From: Mycobacterium sp. E2479
GTDB taxonomy: Bacteria > Actinomycetota > Actinomycetes > Mycobacteriales > Mycobacteriaceae
NCBI RefSeq assembly: GCF_001667925.1
Contig: NZ_LZJR01000049.1
Location: 1-56,941, forward strand
Direction: 5' to 3'
Length of the DNA stretch: 56,941 nucleotides
Below are positions 27,111 to 36,023 of the stretch, in pieces. Every line of letters begins with the position of its first letter. The stretch's first letter is position 1. The notes below the pieces were generated by a model. The model saw nothing but the letters and a program-made list of their open reading frames with translations, was not told where the DNA came from and ran no database searches. The translations under genes were made by a program, and so were the position numbers.

Positions 27111-27851
27111 ATGGACGTCCACGCTTGGCCGAGGCTGCGCTGGCGAGTCGCGCGTGTGGTGGACTCTGAACCGGAGACCGAGTCGGCGCAAACGATCGGG
27201 CTGACCGTGCCAGGCTGGAGCGGCCACTTGGCCGGCCAGCACGTTGATCTCAAGCTGACGGCAGAGGACGGGTACACCGCGCAGCGCAGCTACTCACTGA
27301 GCAGGCCGGTCAACGGTGAGCGCATCGAACTCACCGTGCAGCGGATCGACGACGGAGAGGTTTCGCCCTATCTTGTCGGGCTTTCCGCCGGCGACGAGAT
27401 CGAACTTCGCGGACCCATCGGCGGCTGGTTCGTCTGGCGGCCCGACGAGCAGTGTCGGGTTCTGCTCGTCGGTGGCGGATCGGGAATCGTGCCGTTGATG
27501 GCCATGCTGCGAGAGCGGGTAGTGGCCGGCACCGCCGAAATTCGGCTGGTTTATTCGGTGCGCAGCCCCGCCGACGTGTACTACGCCCAAGAGCTGGACC
27601 GGCTCGAGCGCGAATGTGGTTGGCTGCAGACCGCGCTGGTCTACACCCGCACGGCCGCGTCAGAGACCGCTCGGCCGCCCGGCCGGGTCCGCTCCGGCGA
27701 CCTCGCACCGACCGGGTGGACCCCCGATGGCGGCACGCGCGTTTATGTCTGCGGACCCACGGGATTCGTCGAGTCGGCAACCGCGAAGCTCATCGCGCAG
27801 GGGCATCGGCCGTCAGCCATCCGGACCGAGCGCTTCGGGCCGAGCAACTAG
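27111..27851 (+). CDS. Ferredoxin-NADP reductase-like FAD/NAD(P) oxidoreductase
   Basis: 246 residues. FAD domain with QRSYSLSRP (RxYS), then GPIGGWFVW, and an NAD(P) domain with VGGGSGIVPLMAMLRE and VYVCGPTGFVE. No 2Fe-2S or heme domain is attached, so electrons must pass directly to a partner, most likely the molybdopterin protein encoded 9 bp upstream. This pairing of a cytosolic sulfite-oxidase-fold protein with an FNR-like reductase recurs in actinobacteria as far as I know. Confidence 0.87.
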   Translation: MDVHAWPRLRWRVARVVDSEPETESAQTIGLTVPGWSGHLAGQHVDLKLTAEDGYTAQRSYSLSRPVNGERIELTVQRIDDGEVSPYLVGLSAGDEIELRGPIGGWFVWRPDEQCRVLLVGGGSGIVPLMAMLRERVVAGTAEIRLVYSVRSPADVYYAQELDRLERECGWLQTALVYTRTAASETARPPGRVRSGDLAPTGWTPDGGTRVYVCGPTGFVESATAKLIAQGHRPSAIRTERFGPSN

Positions 27852-27868
27852 TCCAGGAACGAGGAATG

Positions 27869-28141
27869 ATGACCGAGCCAACGCACGTCGACGGTAATGC
27901 GGCCGCGGGCGCCTTCGCGGAAGTGTTGGGATTCGATGTCACCACCGCGACATTGACCTGCGGGACATGTTGTCGCGTCGGGGCCTTCGCCGAGAGTCAT
28001 GTCTATCAGCGCGGGCCTGGCATCGTGGTGCGCTGCCCGGGCTGCGGGGACGTCCTGGCCCGGCTGGTGCAGACGCCCACCGACGTGTGGCTCGACTTCG
28101 GCGGCGCCCAGTCCTGGCGTGTCGCGATCCCAGCACGCTGA
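27869..28141 (+). CDS. DUF6510-type zinc-ribbon protein
   Basis: 90 residues with two CxxC pairs (LTCGTCCRVGAF and VRCPGCGDVLARL) about 30 residues apart, which should form one zinc ribbon. The end is VWLDFGGAQSW. It is encoded 17 bp after the reductase and overlaps the next gene by one base (TGATG). Its position next to a molybdopterin oxidoreductase and its reductase suggests an accessory or electron-transfer role, not DNA binding, but this is unproven. Confidence 0.78.
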   Translation: MTEPTHVDGNAAAGAFAEVLGFDVTTATLTCGTCCRVGAFAESHVYQRGPGIVVRCPGCGDVLARLVQTPTDVWLDFGGAQSWRVAIPAR

Positions 28142-28791
28142 TGGAGTCCCTGGCCGCACTCGCCAGCCGCGTGCGAACCGCCGACATCGTGGACGCCATG
28201 GGGCGGCGGCACCGGCATCGGTGCCATCTGCTCGATTTGGTGAGTCCGACGCCCGGTCGCCGGCTCTTCGGTCCCGCCGTGACCATGTCCTACTTCCCGG
28301 CCTGCCGGGCCGCTCTCCCGCCCGAGCGCTACAACTTCAAGAGCCTGTTCTACCACGCCATCGAAGGCGGCGCCGTCGGACGGGTCCTCGTCCTGGCCAG
28401 CAACGGCTACACCGATGCATCACTGGGCGGTGCGACAAAGCTGTCGCGTGTTCAAAACCATCGGCTCGCGGGCATTCTCGCCGACGGGCGATTGCGCGAC
28501 TTCGCCGAGCTCGGACTCTACGACCTCGCCATCTATTGCCGGGGCGAAACAACCCGATGGGGCGGCGACGTCGTCACGCCGTACGAGGTGAACCGGCCGG
28601 TCGTGGTCGCCGGGGTGGCTGTCCGGCCCGGGGATTACGTTTTCGCCGACGCCTCCGGCGCCGCGGTCATACCCGCCGGCGACGTGCGCGTTGTATTACG
28701 CGCCGCCAATCAGGTCATGGTGGAGGACGCGGCGGCCACCGCAGCCATCCGGGACGAAAGCCCAACCACATCCGGAGGCGACGAGAACTGA
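28141..28791 (+). CDS. RraA-like / HMG-CHA aldolase family protein
   Basis: 216 residues. The RraA fold signature is visible: VRTADIVDAMG at the N-terminus, VLASNGYTDASLGGATKLSR, ILADGRLRDFAELGLY with the Arg-Asp pair, NRPVVVAGVAVRPGDYVFADASGAAVIP at the C-terminus. Family members are aldolases/decarboxylases of oxo-acids or inhibitors of RNase E. The start overlaps the zinc-ribbon stop, so translation is coupled. Which of the two activities applies cannot be told; metabolic use in the operon is likelier. Confidence 0.8.
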   Translation: MESLAALASRVRTADIVDAMGRRHRHRCHLLDLVSPTPGRRLFGPAVTMSYFPACRAALPPERYNFKSLFYHAIEGGAVGRVLVLASNGYTDASLGGATKLSRVQNHRLAGILADGRLRDFAELGLYDLAIYCRGETTRWGGDVVTPYEVNRPVVVAGVAVRPGDYVFADASGAAVIPAGDVRVVLRAANQVMVEDAAATAAIRDESPTTSGGDEN

Positions 28792-28903
28792 CGAGTCGGG
28801 ACGAAAAGGATTGCTGCATCTCGGGGAGTCGACCACGCATGCCGGCTCGCCACGCGCGTACGGTCGAGAATCTGCACCGCAGATCCGTCTTCTCGTTCGT
28901 CTC

Positions 28904-28961
28904 TCACCCGGGTGAATTGCACGTCCGGATGACGACATCTCACCCCTTGCGCGCCGATAGT
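28904..28961 (+). promoter_or_regulatory. Operator/promoter 6 of the GGGTGA regulon
   Basis: TCACCCGGGTGA (28904-28915), 11 nt, GGATGA (28927-28932), 7 nt with CGACAT, TCACCC (28940-28945), 10 nt, GATAGT (28956-28961). The -10 and following TGGTCG are shared with operator 9. Drives the RidA-like gene. Confidence 0.83.
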
Positions 28962-29069
28962 GGTCGTTGATCTGAGTCGGCGACCTGCACCCGGACCGAT
29001 CGCGCGGCACGGACAGCGCATCAGTCGCAACAACCATCGCTCCAACAATCAATGACGAGAGGAAAACCG

Positions 29070-29492
29070 ATGGCCAAGCCCGAATTCTTCGACACACCGG
29101 GATACGGCGAGATCGCCCGCACTCGTAACCAGTACAGGCAAGCTCTGCGCATCGGAGATCGCATCGAGATCTCTGGGCAAGGCGGTTGGGAGGCGGACTT
29201 CACCTTGTCGGCCACGTCCTTGGAGGAGGAGATCGTCAAGGCGTGCGACAACGTCGAGAAGACCCTGGCTGAGGCGGGCGCCAGTTGGAGCGACGTCGTC
29301 AACATCCACTCCTACCACGTGCCGACGGCCGCCGATTCCATTGGTGATGAACACATGGCGGTGATGGTGGACCAGTTTCGCAAGCGGTTCGACGAAAGTC
29401 TGCCGCTGTGGACCGCGGTGGGCGTCAAGGCCTTAGCACTGCCCGACCAACGCGTCGAGATCGAGGTCGTGGCCGTCGTCGGATCCAGCTAG
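29070..29492 (+). CDS. RidA/YjgF family protein
   Basis: 140 residues from the ATG at 29070, preferred over 29052 because GAGAGGAAAA precedes it. Sequence features are RIGDRIEISGQGGW, EEEIVKACDNVEKTLAEAGASWSDVVNIHSYHV and LPLWTAVGVKALALPDQRVEIEVVAV. The catalytic Arg normally found near residue 105 in RidA proper (R-x-x-V-x-V) is not in the usual place, so it belongs to a divergent YjgF subgroup. E. coli RidA becomes a chaperone after N-chlorination; a similar role here is speculation supported by the regulon. Confidence 0.82.
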   Translation: MAKPEFFDTPGYGEIARTRNQYRQALRIGDRIEISGQGGWEADFTLSATSLEEEIVKACDNVEKTLAEAGASWSDVVNIHSYHVPTAADSIGDEHMAVMVDQFRKRFDESLPLWTAVGVKALALPDQRVEIEVVAVVGSS

Positions 29493-29590
29493 ACAGTGAT
29501 ATTAGGTCGCGAAGCCGGCAATGCCGCCGACCGGCCCGGCTGCCAAAGGCCGAAAAAGGTGGATGACTCACACCTCAAACGGAGGCAGAC

Positions 29591-30082
29591 GTGGACCGAA
29601 TATTGCATGCCCTGATCGGTGATGCACCCGGTGCCATCGATGCCGGCATCAAAACTTCGGCGCTGTTCCTCACGGCAGCGATCCTGTTTCGCTTCATGGA
29701 GCGCCGCACACTCGCCGAATTCGCTCCTTTCGACTGGATCGCTGCCGTCGCCGCCGGAGCAATCGTCGGTCGGGCTGCTACCGCCAGCGATACCTCGTGG
29801 CTCAGCGCAACGGTGGGGCTCATCTGCCTTCTTGCCGCCCACGCCGTACTAGCGAGATTGCGCTTCATTCCGGGGATTCGACGTTTCATAGATCCGCCGC
29901 TGAAAGTGCTGATCCGCAACGGAACGGTCGACGGGCGAAACTTGCGTCGATGCGGACTTACCATTGCCGACCTCGAGGCCGTGCTGCGGCAGCACGGACA
30001 CGAAGGCGCTGATCGTATTCACCTGGCGATCTTCGAAGCCAAAGGCGCGATCTCGATCCTGCAAACGGATGGGAGAACGTGA
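29591..30082 (+). CDS. DUF421/YetF-like membrane protein
   Basis: 163 residues. Three membrane helices in the first half (AIDAGIKTSALFLTAAILFRFM, DWIAAVAAGAIVGRAATA, SATVGLICLLAAHAVLARL). Then a soluble YetF-type domain with LKVLIRNGTVDGRNLRRCGLTIADLEAVLRQHG and HLAIFEAKGAISIL. It starts at a GTG, 98 bp behind the RidA gene. YetF-like proteins are associated with membrane stress and sporulation in Bacillus; the function here is unknown. It is probably in the operator 6 transcription unit. Confidence 0.8.
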   Translation: MDRILHALIGDAPGAIDAGIKTSALFLTAAILFRFMERRTLAEFAPFDWIAAVAAGAIVGRAATASDTSWLSATVGLICLLAAHAVLARLRFIPGIRRFIDPPLKVLIRNGTVDGRNLRRCGLTIADLEAVLRQHGHEGADRIHLAIFEAKGAISILQTDGRT

Positions 30083-30305
30083 TCGGGGTCGTTCTCGAAT
30101 TAGTTTTATAGCGTAGTGATTTCGCGTTGAGCGTGTAATGCGGTGTTAGCGCTGGTTCGCACAAGCGAGTTGACATGTTTGAAGACAACATCCCAGATGT
30201 GTTGGTGCGACAGTCACCCGGGAGTACTGGGTTGAGTGTCCCAGTCAACGCTGTTGATCTACGCCACAGATATTGTCGGTTTCAGCCAGATTGGGGCAGG
30301 GTTTT

Positions 30306-30713
30306 ATGGGCACCGTGACCAGCATGCTGGAGACCTACCCCGCGGGGCTTGGTCGCATTGACAGGGCGAAGCTGATCCGATGTATCGAAACCTGCATCGA
30401 GTGCGCCCAAGCCTGCACGGCGTGCTCGGACGCCGACCTTGCCGAAGAACGGGTCGCACACCTCACGAAATGCATTCGCACAAACCTCGACTGTGCTGAC
30501 GTGTGCGTGACCACCGGCCGTGTACTGTCTCGTCGTACCGAATACGATCTAAACGTCACCCGTGGGGTGCTGGAGGCATGCGCGGTTACTTGCAAGGCAT
30601 GCGCTGACGAGTGCGATCTGCATTCAACGAATCATGAGCACTGCCGCATTTGCGCCGGCGTGTGCCGCCGCTGCGAGAAGGCATGTCGCGAGCTTCTTAG
30701 TTCGTTGAGCTGA
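30306..30713 (+). CDS. DUF326 cysteine-rich four-helix protein
   Basis: 135 residues with a dense pattern of cysteines in helical heptads (CIETCIECAQACTAC, then CIRTNLDCADVC, CAVTCKACADEC and CRICAGVCRRCEKAC). This is typical of the DUF326/ferredoxin-like family related to the copper-storage protein Csp fold. It likely binds copper(I) or another soft metal within the bundle. The start at 30306 is chosen over the frame start at 30273 because GGCAGGG precedes it. It is 223 bp from the DUF421 gene; a weak operator-like TCACCCGGG at 30214 is present but incomplete. Confidence 0.85.
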   Translation: MGTVTSMLETYPAGLGRIDRAKLIRCIETCIECAQACTACSDADLAEERVAHLTKCIRTNLDCADVCVTTGRVLSRRTEYDLNVTRGVLEACAVTCKACADECDLHSTNHEHCRICAGVCRRCEKACRELLSSLS

Positions 30714-30827
30714 ATAGATTTGGTGCGCAAGCAGTTCGACGGGGCAAGTGCATCAGGGTCGAGATTGGTGATGGCTAAGCTGTCCGGATGCGTGGCAGCT
30801 GGCATGACGCTGTGCAGACCCCTGATT

Positions 30828-31781
30828 TTACTGCGGTGTGGTGCGAGGTTGTGACTCACTGATCCAGCGCTGGACGTCGAGTGCGGCCGCGCAGCCGGTG
30901 GCCGCGGCGGTGATCGCTTGGCGGTAGCGTCGGTCGATCAGGTCCCCGGCGGCGAATACGCCGTCCACCGAGGTGTGGTTGGTACCGTCGCGGATTCGCA
31001 CATAGCCGCGGGTGTCGAGTTCGACGTCTCCCTTCAATAGGCCAGAGCGGGGGATTTGTCCGACGGCGACGAACACCGCGGCGATGTCGATGTCGTAGTC
31101 GACGGCGCGCTGCGTGTTGCGCAACCGCAGCCCGGTGACATGGTGTTTGCCGTGCACGGCAAGCACTTCAGTGGACGTCAGGATCGTGACATTCAGATGA
31201 GCGCGAAGCCGCGCGACGGCGATGGCCGACGCCCGTAACCGGGGGCGGTGATGGACGAGGGTCACGCGGTGGGCGCGCGATGCAACATAGAGCGCCTCTT
31301 CGACAGCGGCGTCGCCGCCACCGATGACGGCGACCTCGGAGCCGGTGAACTGCGCACCGTCGAGTTTTGCGCTGCTGCTAAGGCCGCGGCCGAAGAACTC
31401 ACGCTCGCCGGGCACATTGAGCGGCCGGCCGGCCGAGCCCATCGCGAGCACCAGGGCGCGAGCATGGTGCAGGTCGTCGCGTATGGCGATGGTCTTGAAT
31501 TCGCCGTGGAGATCGAATCGGTCTACTTCGCCTGGGTGAAGCTCGGCTCCGAAGCGCTGTGCCTGGTCGCGCATCGCAGCCGCCAGCGCGGGTCCGCACA
31601 CGCACGGGCCGACACCGGGGTAGTTGTTCACCGGTCCGGCGGCCATCAGCGCACCGCCGGGCACCTCGCCCTCCACGACCAGGGTGTCCAGTCCGGCTCG
31701 CGCGGTGTAAATCGCCGCGGTGTAGCCGGCGGGGCCTGACCCGACGACGATGACATCACGCACCCGGCCCGCGGACCCCAT
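30828..31781 (-). CDS. Thioredoxin reductase-like flavoprotein lacking the CxxC
   Basis: 317 residues, full-length TrxB fold: FAD site VVGSGPAGYTAAIYTARAG, NADPH site VAVIGGGDAAVEEALYVASRA with HHRPRLRAS, and FAD site VFAAGDLIDRRYRQAI. At the place of the catalytic CATC the sequence is GLSSSAKLDG: both cysteines are lost (Ser and Leu). It can therefore bind FAD and NAD(P)H but cannot reduce thioredoxin by the known mechanism. Enzymes with this scaffold and no disulfide act as ferredoxin/flavodoxin reductases or oxidases. It lies 15 bp after the SIS gene, both behind operator 7. Confidence 0.88.
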   Translation of the reverse strand: MGSAGRVRDVIVVGSGPAGYTAAIYTARAGLDTLVVEGEVPGGALMAAGPVNNYPGVGPCVCGPALAAAMRDQAQRFGAELHPGEVDRFDLHGEFKTIAIRDDLHHARALVLAMGSAGRPLNVPGEREFFGRGLSSSAKLDGAQFTGSEVAVIGGGDAAVEEALYVASRAHRVTLVHHRPRLRASAIAVARLRAHLNVTILTSTEVLAVHGKHHVTGLRLRNTQRAVDYDIDIAAVFVAVGQIPRSGLLKGDVELDTRGYVRIRDGTNHTSVDGVFAAGDLIDRRYRQAITAAATGCAAALDVQRWISESQPRTTPQ

Positions 31782-31796
31782 CAACGCTTTGCCGAC

Positions 31797-32807
31797 TCAA
31801 CCGGCCAAGGCCGACACAAAGTGCTCGATGACCATAACGTTGTGAGCGACTTCAGCGCCGACGTCGCGTGTGGGACTGGGGATATGGGTCGAGCCGGGGA
31901 TGCCGGCACCCCCGAGCACGACCACGTTCGATCCCGCTGCCATCAGATCATCGGCCAGCGCGTGCAAGGCCGCGTTGGGGTGGCTGTGGCAACCGAAAAG
32001 GACAGCCGTCAGCTGTTCATTTGCCCGCCGCACGAGGTCGCGTCGATGTTGTCCGGTGATGTGGGCTTCGGCGGCGATCTCAGTCGCCTCGGTTGTGAGC
32101 AACGCTGCGTATAGAGCAGCGGCGGCGTGCCCGTCGCACCCGGCGTAAGCCAACCGTGACTCGTGCTGGGCCGCGACATCAGCGGCCACTTCGCGAAGTT
32201 CGGCGGGCAACGTCGCGGTAGCGACAACGCGGGCGGTACCAGAGACATCGTCATTGTCTTGGTTGAGAATCATCGAGGCGACATATTCATGGACTATCAG
32301 CGCGTTCAGAAATCCTGTCGGGCTGCGCGATGCCTCGCTACGCAGCAGAACTTCACAGTCGGCAACCGCGGCGAGGGGACTGGCCGGGTCGTCGGTGATC
32401 GCGACCATCGCTGCCGGTTTCATGGTCCGGCCGAGCCGACTGGTCAACGCGAGTGCATGCCTGCCCGAGCCCGACCGTGACGTGGCGATCAGCAACGAGT
32501 CGGAGGTGACGAGTTGCGGATTATCCAGAAGAGTCTCCGTATCGACCCACCACGCGGATTTGCCGGCGGCAACGAGCCGTCGCCAGCTGGGCAGGGCGGC
32601 AAAATGCGAGGCGCCCATACCAGTGAGGACGATGCGGCGATGGCGGTCGCGGATCAACGGGTACAAGCCGAGCGAGATCGGTGCCTGATCGAATTTGAGT
32701 AATGATCGAGCTTGGGCCTCGGCGTCGACGTGCACGGAGACCCGACTGCTGAAACGATGCCGCGCCGACTGTCTATTGCAAAGTAGCAGTGCTGTTCTGG
32801 GGTTCAC
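31797..32807 (-). CDS. SIS-domain sugar isomerase-like protein
   Basis: 336 residues. Two SIS domains as in the isomerase half of GlmS and FrlB/AgaS: IVLTGMGASHFAALPSWRRL with SLLIATSRSGSG in the first, and LAYAGCDGHAAAALYAALLTTEATEIAAEAH in the second. The glutaminase domain is absent. It would handle a phosphosugar, for example deglycation or isomerisation of amino sugars. The GTG start at 32807 leaves 25 extra residues; an internal GTG is possible. First gene behind operator 7 and in operon with the TrxB-like gene. Confidence 0.82.
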   Translation of the reverse strand: MNPRTALLLCNRQSARHRFSSRVSVHVDAEAQARSLLKFDQAPISLGLYPLIRDRHRRIVLTGMGASHFAALPSWRRLVAAGKSAWWVDTETLLDNPQLVTSDSLLIATSRSGSGRHALALTSRLGRTMKPAAMVAITDDPASPLAAVADCEVLLRSEASRSPTGFLNALIVHEYVASMILNQDNDDVSGTARVVATATLPAELREVAADVAAQHESRLAYAGCDGHAAAALYAALLTTEATEIAAEAHITGQHRRDLVRRANEQLTAVLFGCHSHPNAALHALADDLMAAGSNVVVLGGAGIPGSTHIPSPTRDVGAEVAHNVMVIEHFVSALAG

Positions 32808-32936
32808 CGGTTAGTGCCTCTTCTTTGTCCGACGCGGTTGTGGTTTGGCCATGGTGTCCCGCGAACCCATCGGCGAGACACGGCAGCTTTGATGGGGACC
32901 CGTGCACGAAAGGAACCGCAACGCTGATCGACTATG

Positions 32937-32994
32937 AGCGTGCTGCCGGGCCGGGTGACATGGCATCACCCTCGAGACCGATTCACCCGGGTGA
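32937..32994 (-). promoter_or_regulatory. Operator/promoter 7 of the GGGTGA regulon
   Basis: Minus orientation: TCACCCGGGTGA (32994-32983), 11 nt, GGGTGA (32971-32966), 7 nt with ATGCCA, TCACCC (32958-32953), 10 nt, CACGCT (32942-32937). About 130 nt before the SIS gene start. Confidence 0.83.
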
Positions 32995-33124
32995 AAACAA
33001 CGAGGGGTGTGGCCGAGGCGAATGGCCGCCCATGTACCAGCAACCCATGTCTGCGGGCGACCCGCGTTTCAGCTGCGGCACAACTGAAATGGGTCGTTTC
33101 CGACCGTTGCCAAAACCGCGGACC

Positions 33125-34585
33125 TTACGATCGTCGCGCCGGCAGCCGGTGGCTCGGGGCCGGTGAGACATTGTCAGTGTCGGAGCGGGGTGGCCAAGGC
33201 GGCTCGCCGCATACCGCCAGCAGCGCATTCTCAATGAGCTCAGATAGAGACGGGTGGATCCAGTATTGACCGCGTGCCATGTCTTGGGCGGTTAGGCCGA
33301 AGCGCATCCCTTGGATCAGGGGCTGGATCAGTAGCGCGGCTTGGTGGCCCATGATATGGGCACCGAGGATCTGCCCGGTGTCATCGTCGACGACGATTTT
33401 GGCGAAGCCGATCGTGTCTTCCAACGCCCATCCATAGGCGACGTCTGCGTAATCTTGCACCTTCGACCTGACGTTGTAACCGCCCGCGCGGGCGGCCTTT
33501 TCAGTGAGCCCAACCATCGCGATCTGCGGGTCGGTGAACACCGCCGACGGCACGTGACGGTGATCGGCCCGCATGAGCGTAGCGGTGTCGTCCCAGTCGG
33601 CCAGCAGGTTGTGCTTGACCACGCGGGCCTCATGGTTGGCTACGTGCTTTAGCTGGTATCGCGAACTCACATCGCCCAGTGCGTATATGCCACGGGCCGT
33701 AGTGCGTTGATATTCATCCACCATCACCCGCCCGTCGATGACCTTCACCCCGGCCACTTCGGCATTGAGCAAGTCGCCGTTGGGGATCCGCCCGGTCGAT
33801 ACCAGCAAGGCGTCAGCCTGAAGCCGCGAACCATCGTCAAGATCCAGGGTCATCCCGAAGTCGTCTTGGGTGCCGCCGACCACGTTGCGGCGGCTCCGGA
33901 TACTCCAATTCTTGCCGGCGATATCGGTAAAGCGCGCGCACAGGGCGTCGTCGCACTGGCTGAGTAGCGTGCCACCACGAATGACCAGCGTGACTCGCGA
34001 CCCCAGTTCCGAGAAGATGTGCGCGAACTCAGTCGCGATGAAACCGCCGCCAACGATCACTAGGTGTTCGGGCAGGTTCGCGACGCGCATGATCGTGTTG
34101 CTGGTGTGATACTGCAACCCGGACCTGGCGATGGCGTCCGGAACGGTGGCGCGGGCGCCCGCGGCGATCACAACCTGGTCGGCGGAAAATTCGTCTCCGT
34201 CATCGGTGCGGAGCTTGTGGCGACCGTTGTCCATGGTCGGGGCAAACCGAGTGTGGCTCGTGAACATCTTTACGTTGGGCGAACAACGCCGGTATTGCTC
34301 GCCACTCATCACCAGTGGGTCGATGCGGCCGAATACTCGCGAGACGATCTCACTCCAGCGGACACCGTCGACGCGCGCATCAACACCGAATCGTGGTGAA
34401 TCTCTGGCGGATTGCGCCACATCAGCGGCATAGGCGAACATCTTCGTCGGGATGCAGCCGACGTTGATGCAGGTGCCGCCGAACACGCCCTGCTCGCATA
34501 TCGCGATGCGTTTGTCAGCATAGCGCTCGTCGAGGATGGTGTTGCCAGACCCGGTGCCGATGATGGCGATGTCGAAATGGTCCAC
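33125..34585 (-). CDS. mtr: Mycothione reductase
   Basis: 486 residues. It reduces mycothiol disulfide (mycothione) with NADPH, keeping the main low-molecular-weight thiol of mycobacteria reduced. FAD motif IAIIGTGSGN, redox-active disulfide GGTCINVGCIPTK, NADPH-binding VIVGGGFIATEFAHIFSELG, GIYALGDVSSRYQLKHVANHEARVV and the interface His-Glu pair in YWIHPSLSELIENA are all intact. It has about 25 additional C-terminal residues compared with the 459-residue M. tuberculosis enzyme. The GTG at 34585 gives an N-terminus like known Mtr. It lies 36 bp after the thiolase gene on the same strand. Confidence 0.93.
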   Translation of the reverse strand: MDHFDIAIIGTGSGNTILDERYADKRIAICEQGVFGGTCINVGCIPTKMFAYAADVAQSARDSPRFGVDARVDGVRWSEIVSRVFGRIDPLVMSGEQYRRCSPNVKMFTSHTRFAPTMDNGRHKLRTDDGDEFSADQVVIAAGARATVPDAIARSGLQYHTSNTIMRVANLPEHLVIVGGGFIATEFAHIFSELGSRVTLVIRGGTLLSQCDDALCARFTDIAGKNWSIRSRRNVVGGTQDDFGMTLDLDDGSRLQADALLVSTGRIPNGDLLNAEVAGVKVIDGRVMVDEYQRTTARGIYALGDVSSRYQLKHVANHEARVVKHNLLADWDDTATLMRADHRHVPSAVFTDPQIAMVGLTEKAARAGGYNVRSKVQDYADVAYGWALEDTIGFAKIVVDDDTGQILGAHIMGHQAALLIQPLIQGMRFGLTAQDMARGQYWIHPSLSELIENALLAVCGEPPWPPRSDTDNVSPAPSHRLPARRS

Positions 34586-34621
34586 AGTCAAAATCTCGGG
34601 CCGTGTCCGAGCATACGTCTC

Positions 34622-35860
34622 CTATTGTGCGCCGACATTTTCCAAAACCACTGCTACTGCCTGGCCGGAGCCGATGCAGATCCCAATAACCCCATATTGG
34701 GCGTCCCTTTCACGCAGCTCGGTCGCCAGCGTCAACAAATAACGAGTTCCTGTGGCTCCGAAGGGATGTCCGATCGCGACCGCGCCACCATTGGGTGTCA
34801 ACTTGTCATCGGGCACCACGAAACCGTCCAGCTGGTTTGGCAGTTCCCGCAGCACGCCCAGCGCCTGGGCGCTGAAGGCCTCGTGGACTTCCCACACGTC
34901 GATCTGCTCGGGGTTAAGTCCTGCCCGGCGGATCGCAGCAGGGATCGCCCATGCAGGGGCTACGCCCATAATCAGGGGGTCGATGCCATAGACCGCGCTC
35001 GACACCACTCGGGCCAACGGTTTGACGCCGAGTTCGCTGGCTCGTTCACCGGAAGCGATGACCACGGCACTGGCACCATCGCTCAAAGGCGAGGAGTTGG
35101 CCGCCGTCATCTGGGTAGTCCCGGGCTGGGCGGGCAACGCCGCCAGCGCCGCGGCGGTGGTGTCATCGCGGATGAACTCATCATGTTCTGCCCGCCGGGC
35201 AGGTGTCTTTTTCGTCGCCGGGATCGTCACGGGGATAATCTCTTTGGCTAGCCGTCCTCGATCGCGGGCGGCCTTAGCCCGCTGCTGGGATCGCAATGCG
35301 AAGGCGTCAATCTCCTCGCGGCTCAGTGAGTAGCGGTCGGCGACATTTTGCGCGGTCTCGATCATGCTGATGTAAGCGTTGCGGGCCAGCAACACCGGGT
35401 TGGGCGGCCCGCCGGCCCCGCTCCACATGGTGTCGAGCATGAGGACCGGGCCCCGCGGACTGAACGCGGCGTCGCCTTTCATCAACGCCCACCCCGAGCG
35501 AGACATCGACTCGACTCCACAGGCAATGCCCAGGCCAAGGTCTCCGGCCTTGATCGCGTGGCTGATGGTCACCGCCGCGGTGAGTGAAGATCCGCAAAAC
35601 CTGTTCACGGTGACCCCAGCCGCGGTGTCAGGAAAACCGGCAGCCAGCGCTGCCCACCGGGCGACGTCGCCCATGCCCTCGTGAGCGGGATTCACACAAC
35701 CCGCCACGATGTCTTCGACGGCGCCGAGCGGCACACCCAGTCGGTCGCAGGCGCCCTTCATAGTCATACCCAACAAGTCGTCGGCGCGAATACCCGACAG
35801 TGTGCCGCCATAGCGGGTAAACGGGGTTCGCACACCCCCCAAAACGTAAGCCTCAGTCAT
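34622..35860 (-). CDS. Acetyl-CoA acetyltransferase (thiolase)
   Basis: 412 residues. Thiolase II fold with nucleophile Cys in NRFCGSS, GGAVAIGHPFGATGTRY with the catalytic His, and the second Cys in CIGSGQ. VHEAFSAQALG supplies the Asn/His-loop equivalent with His-Glu. AAGGGA precedes ATG 35860. It would cleave or condense acyl-CoAs. An 80-bp fragment of this gene is duplicated at 44021-44096 in the cydA leader. Possibly transcribed from operator 8 through the small genes upstream, and with mtr downstream. Confidence 0.9.
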   Translation of the reverse strand: MTEAYVLGGVRTPFTRYGGTLSGIRADDLLGMTMKGACDRLGVPLGAVEDIVAGCVNPAHEGMGDVARWAALAAGFPDTAAGVTVNRFCGSSLTAAVTISHAIKAGDLGLGIACGVESMSRSGWALMKGDAAFSPRGPVLMLDTMWSGAGGPPNPVLLARNAYISMIETAQNVADRYSLSREEIDAFALRSQQRAKAARDRGRLAKEIIPVTIPATKKTPARRAEHDEFIRDDTTAAALAALPAQPGTTQMTAANSSPLSDGASAVVIASGERASELGVKPLARVVSSAVYGIDPLIMGVAPAWAIPAAIRRAGLNPEQIDVWEVHEAFSAQALGVLRELPNQLDGFVVPDDKLTPNGGAVAIGHPFGATGTRYLLTLATELRERDAQYGVIGICIGSGQAVAVVLENVGAQ

Positions 35861-36023
35861 CGCCATCCCTTTCGAATGCGTCGGGTCGGACGGGCTCTTG
35901 TGATTGAACCGGCCTATTTGTCCCACTTACATAGCGGCGCTTGCCCGTTGAGTCTTCGCAGTGATTTGCGCGCCGGGACAGTGGGGTCGAACTCGCGAGG
36001 TCGATGCCTCCGGCCGTGCCCAC

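Noticed and set aside
30214..30245. A twelfth GGGTGA operator
   Set aside because: TCACCCGGGAGT is followed at the required distance by TGTCCC instead of GGGTGA, and no fourth half-site or -10 fits.
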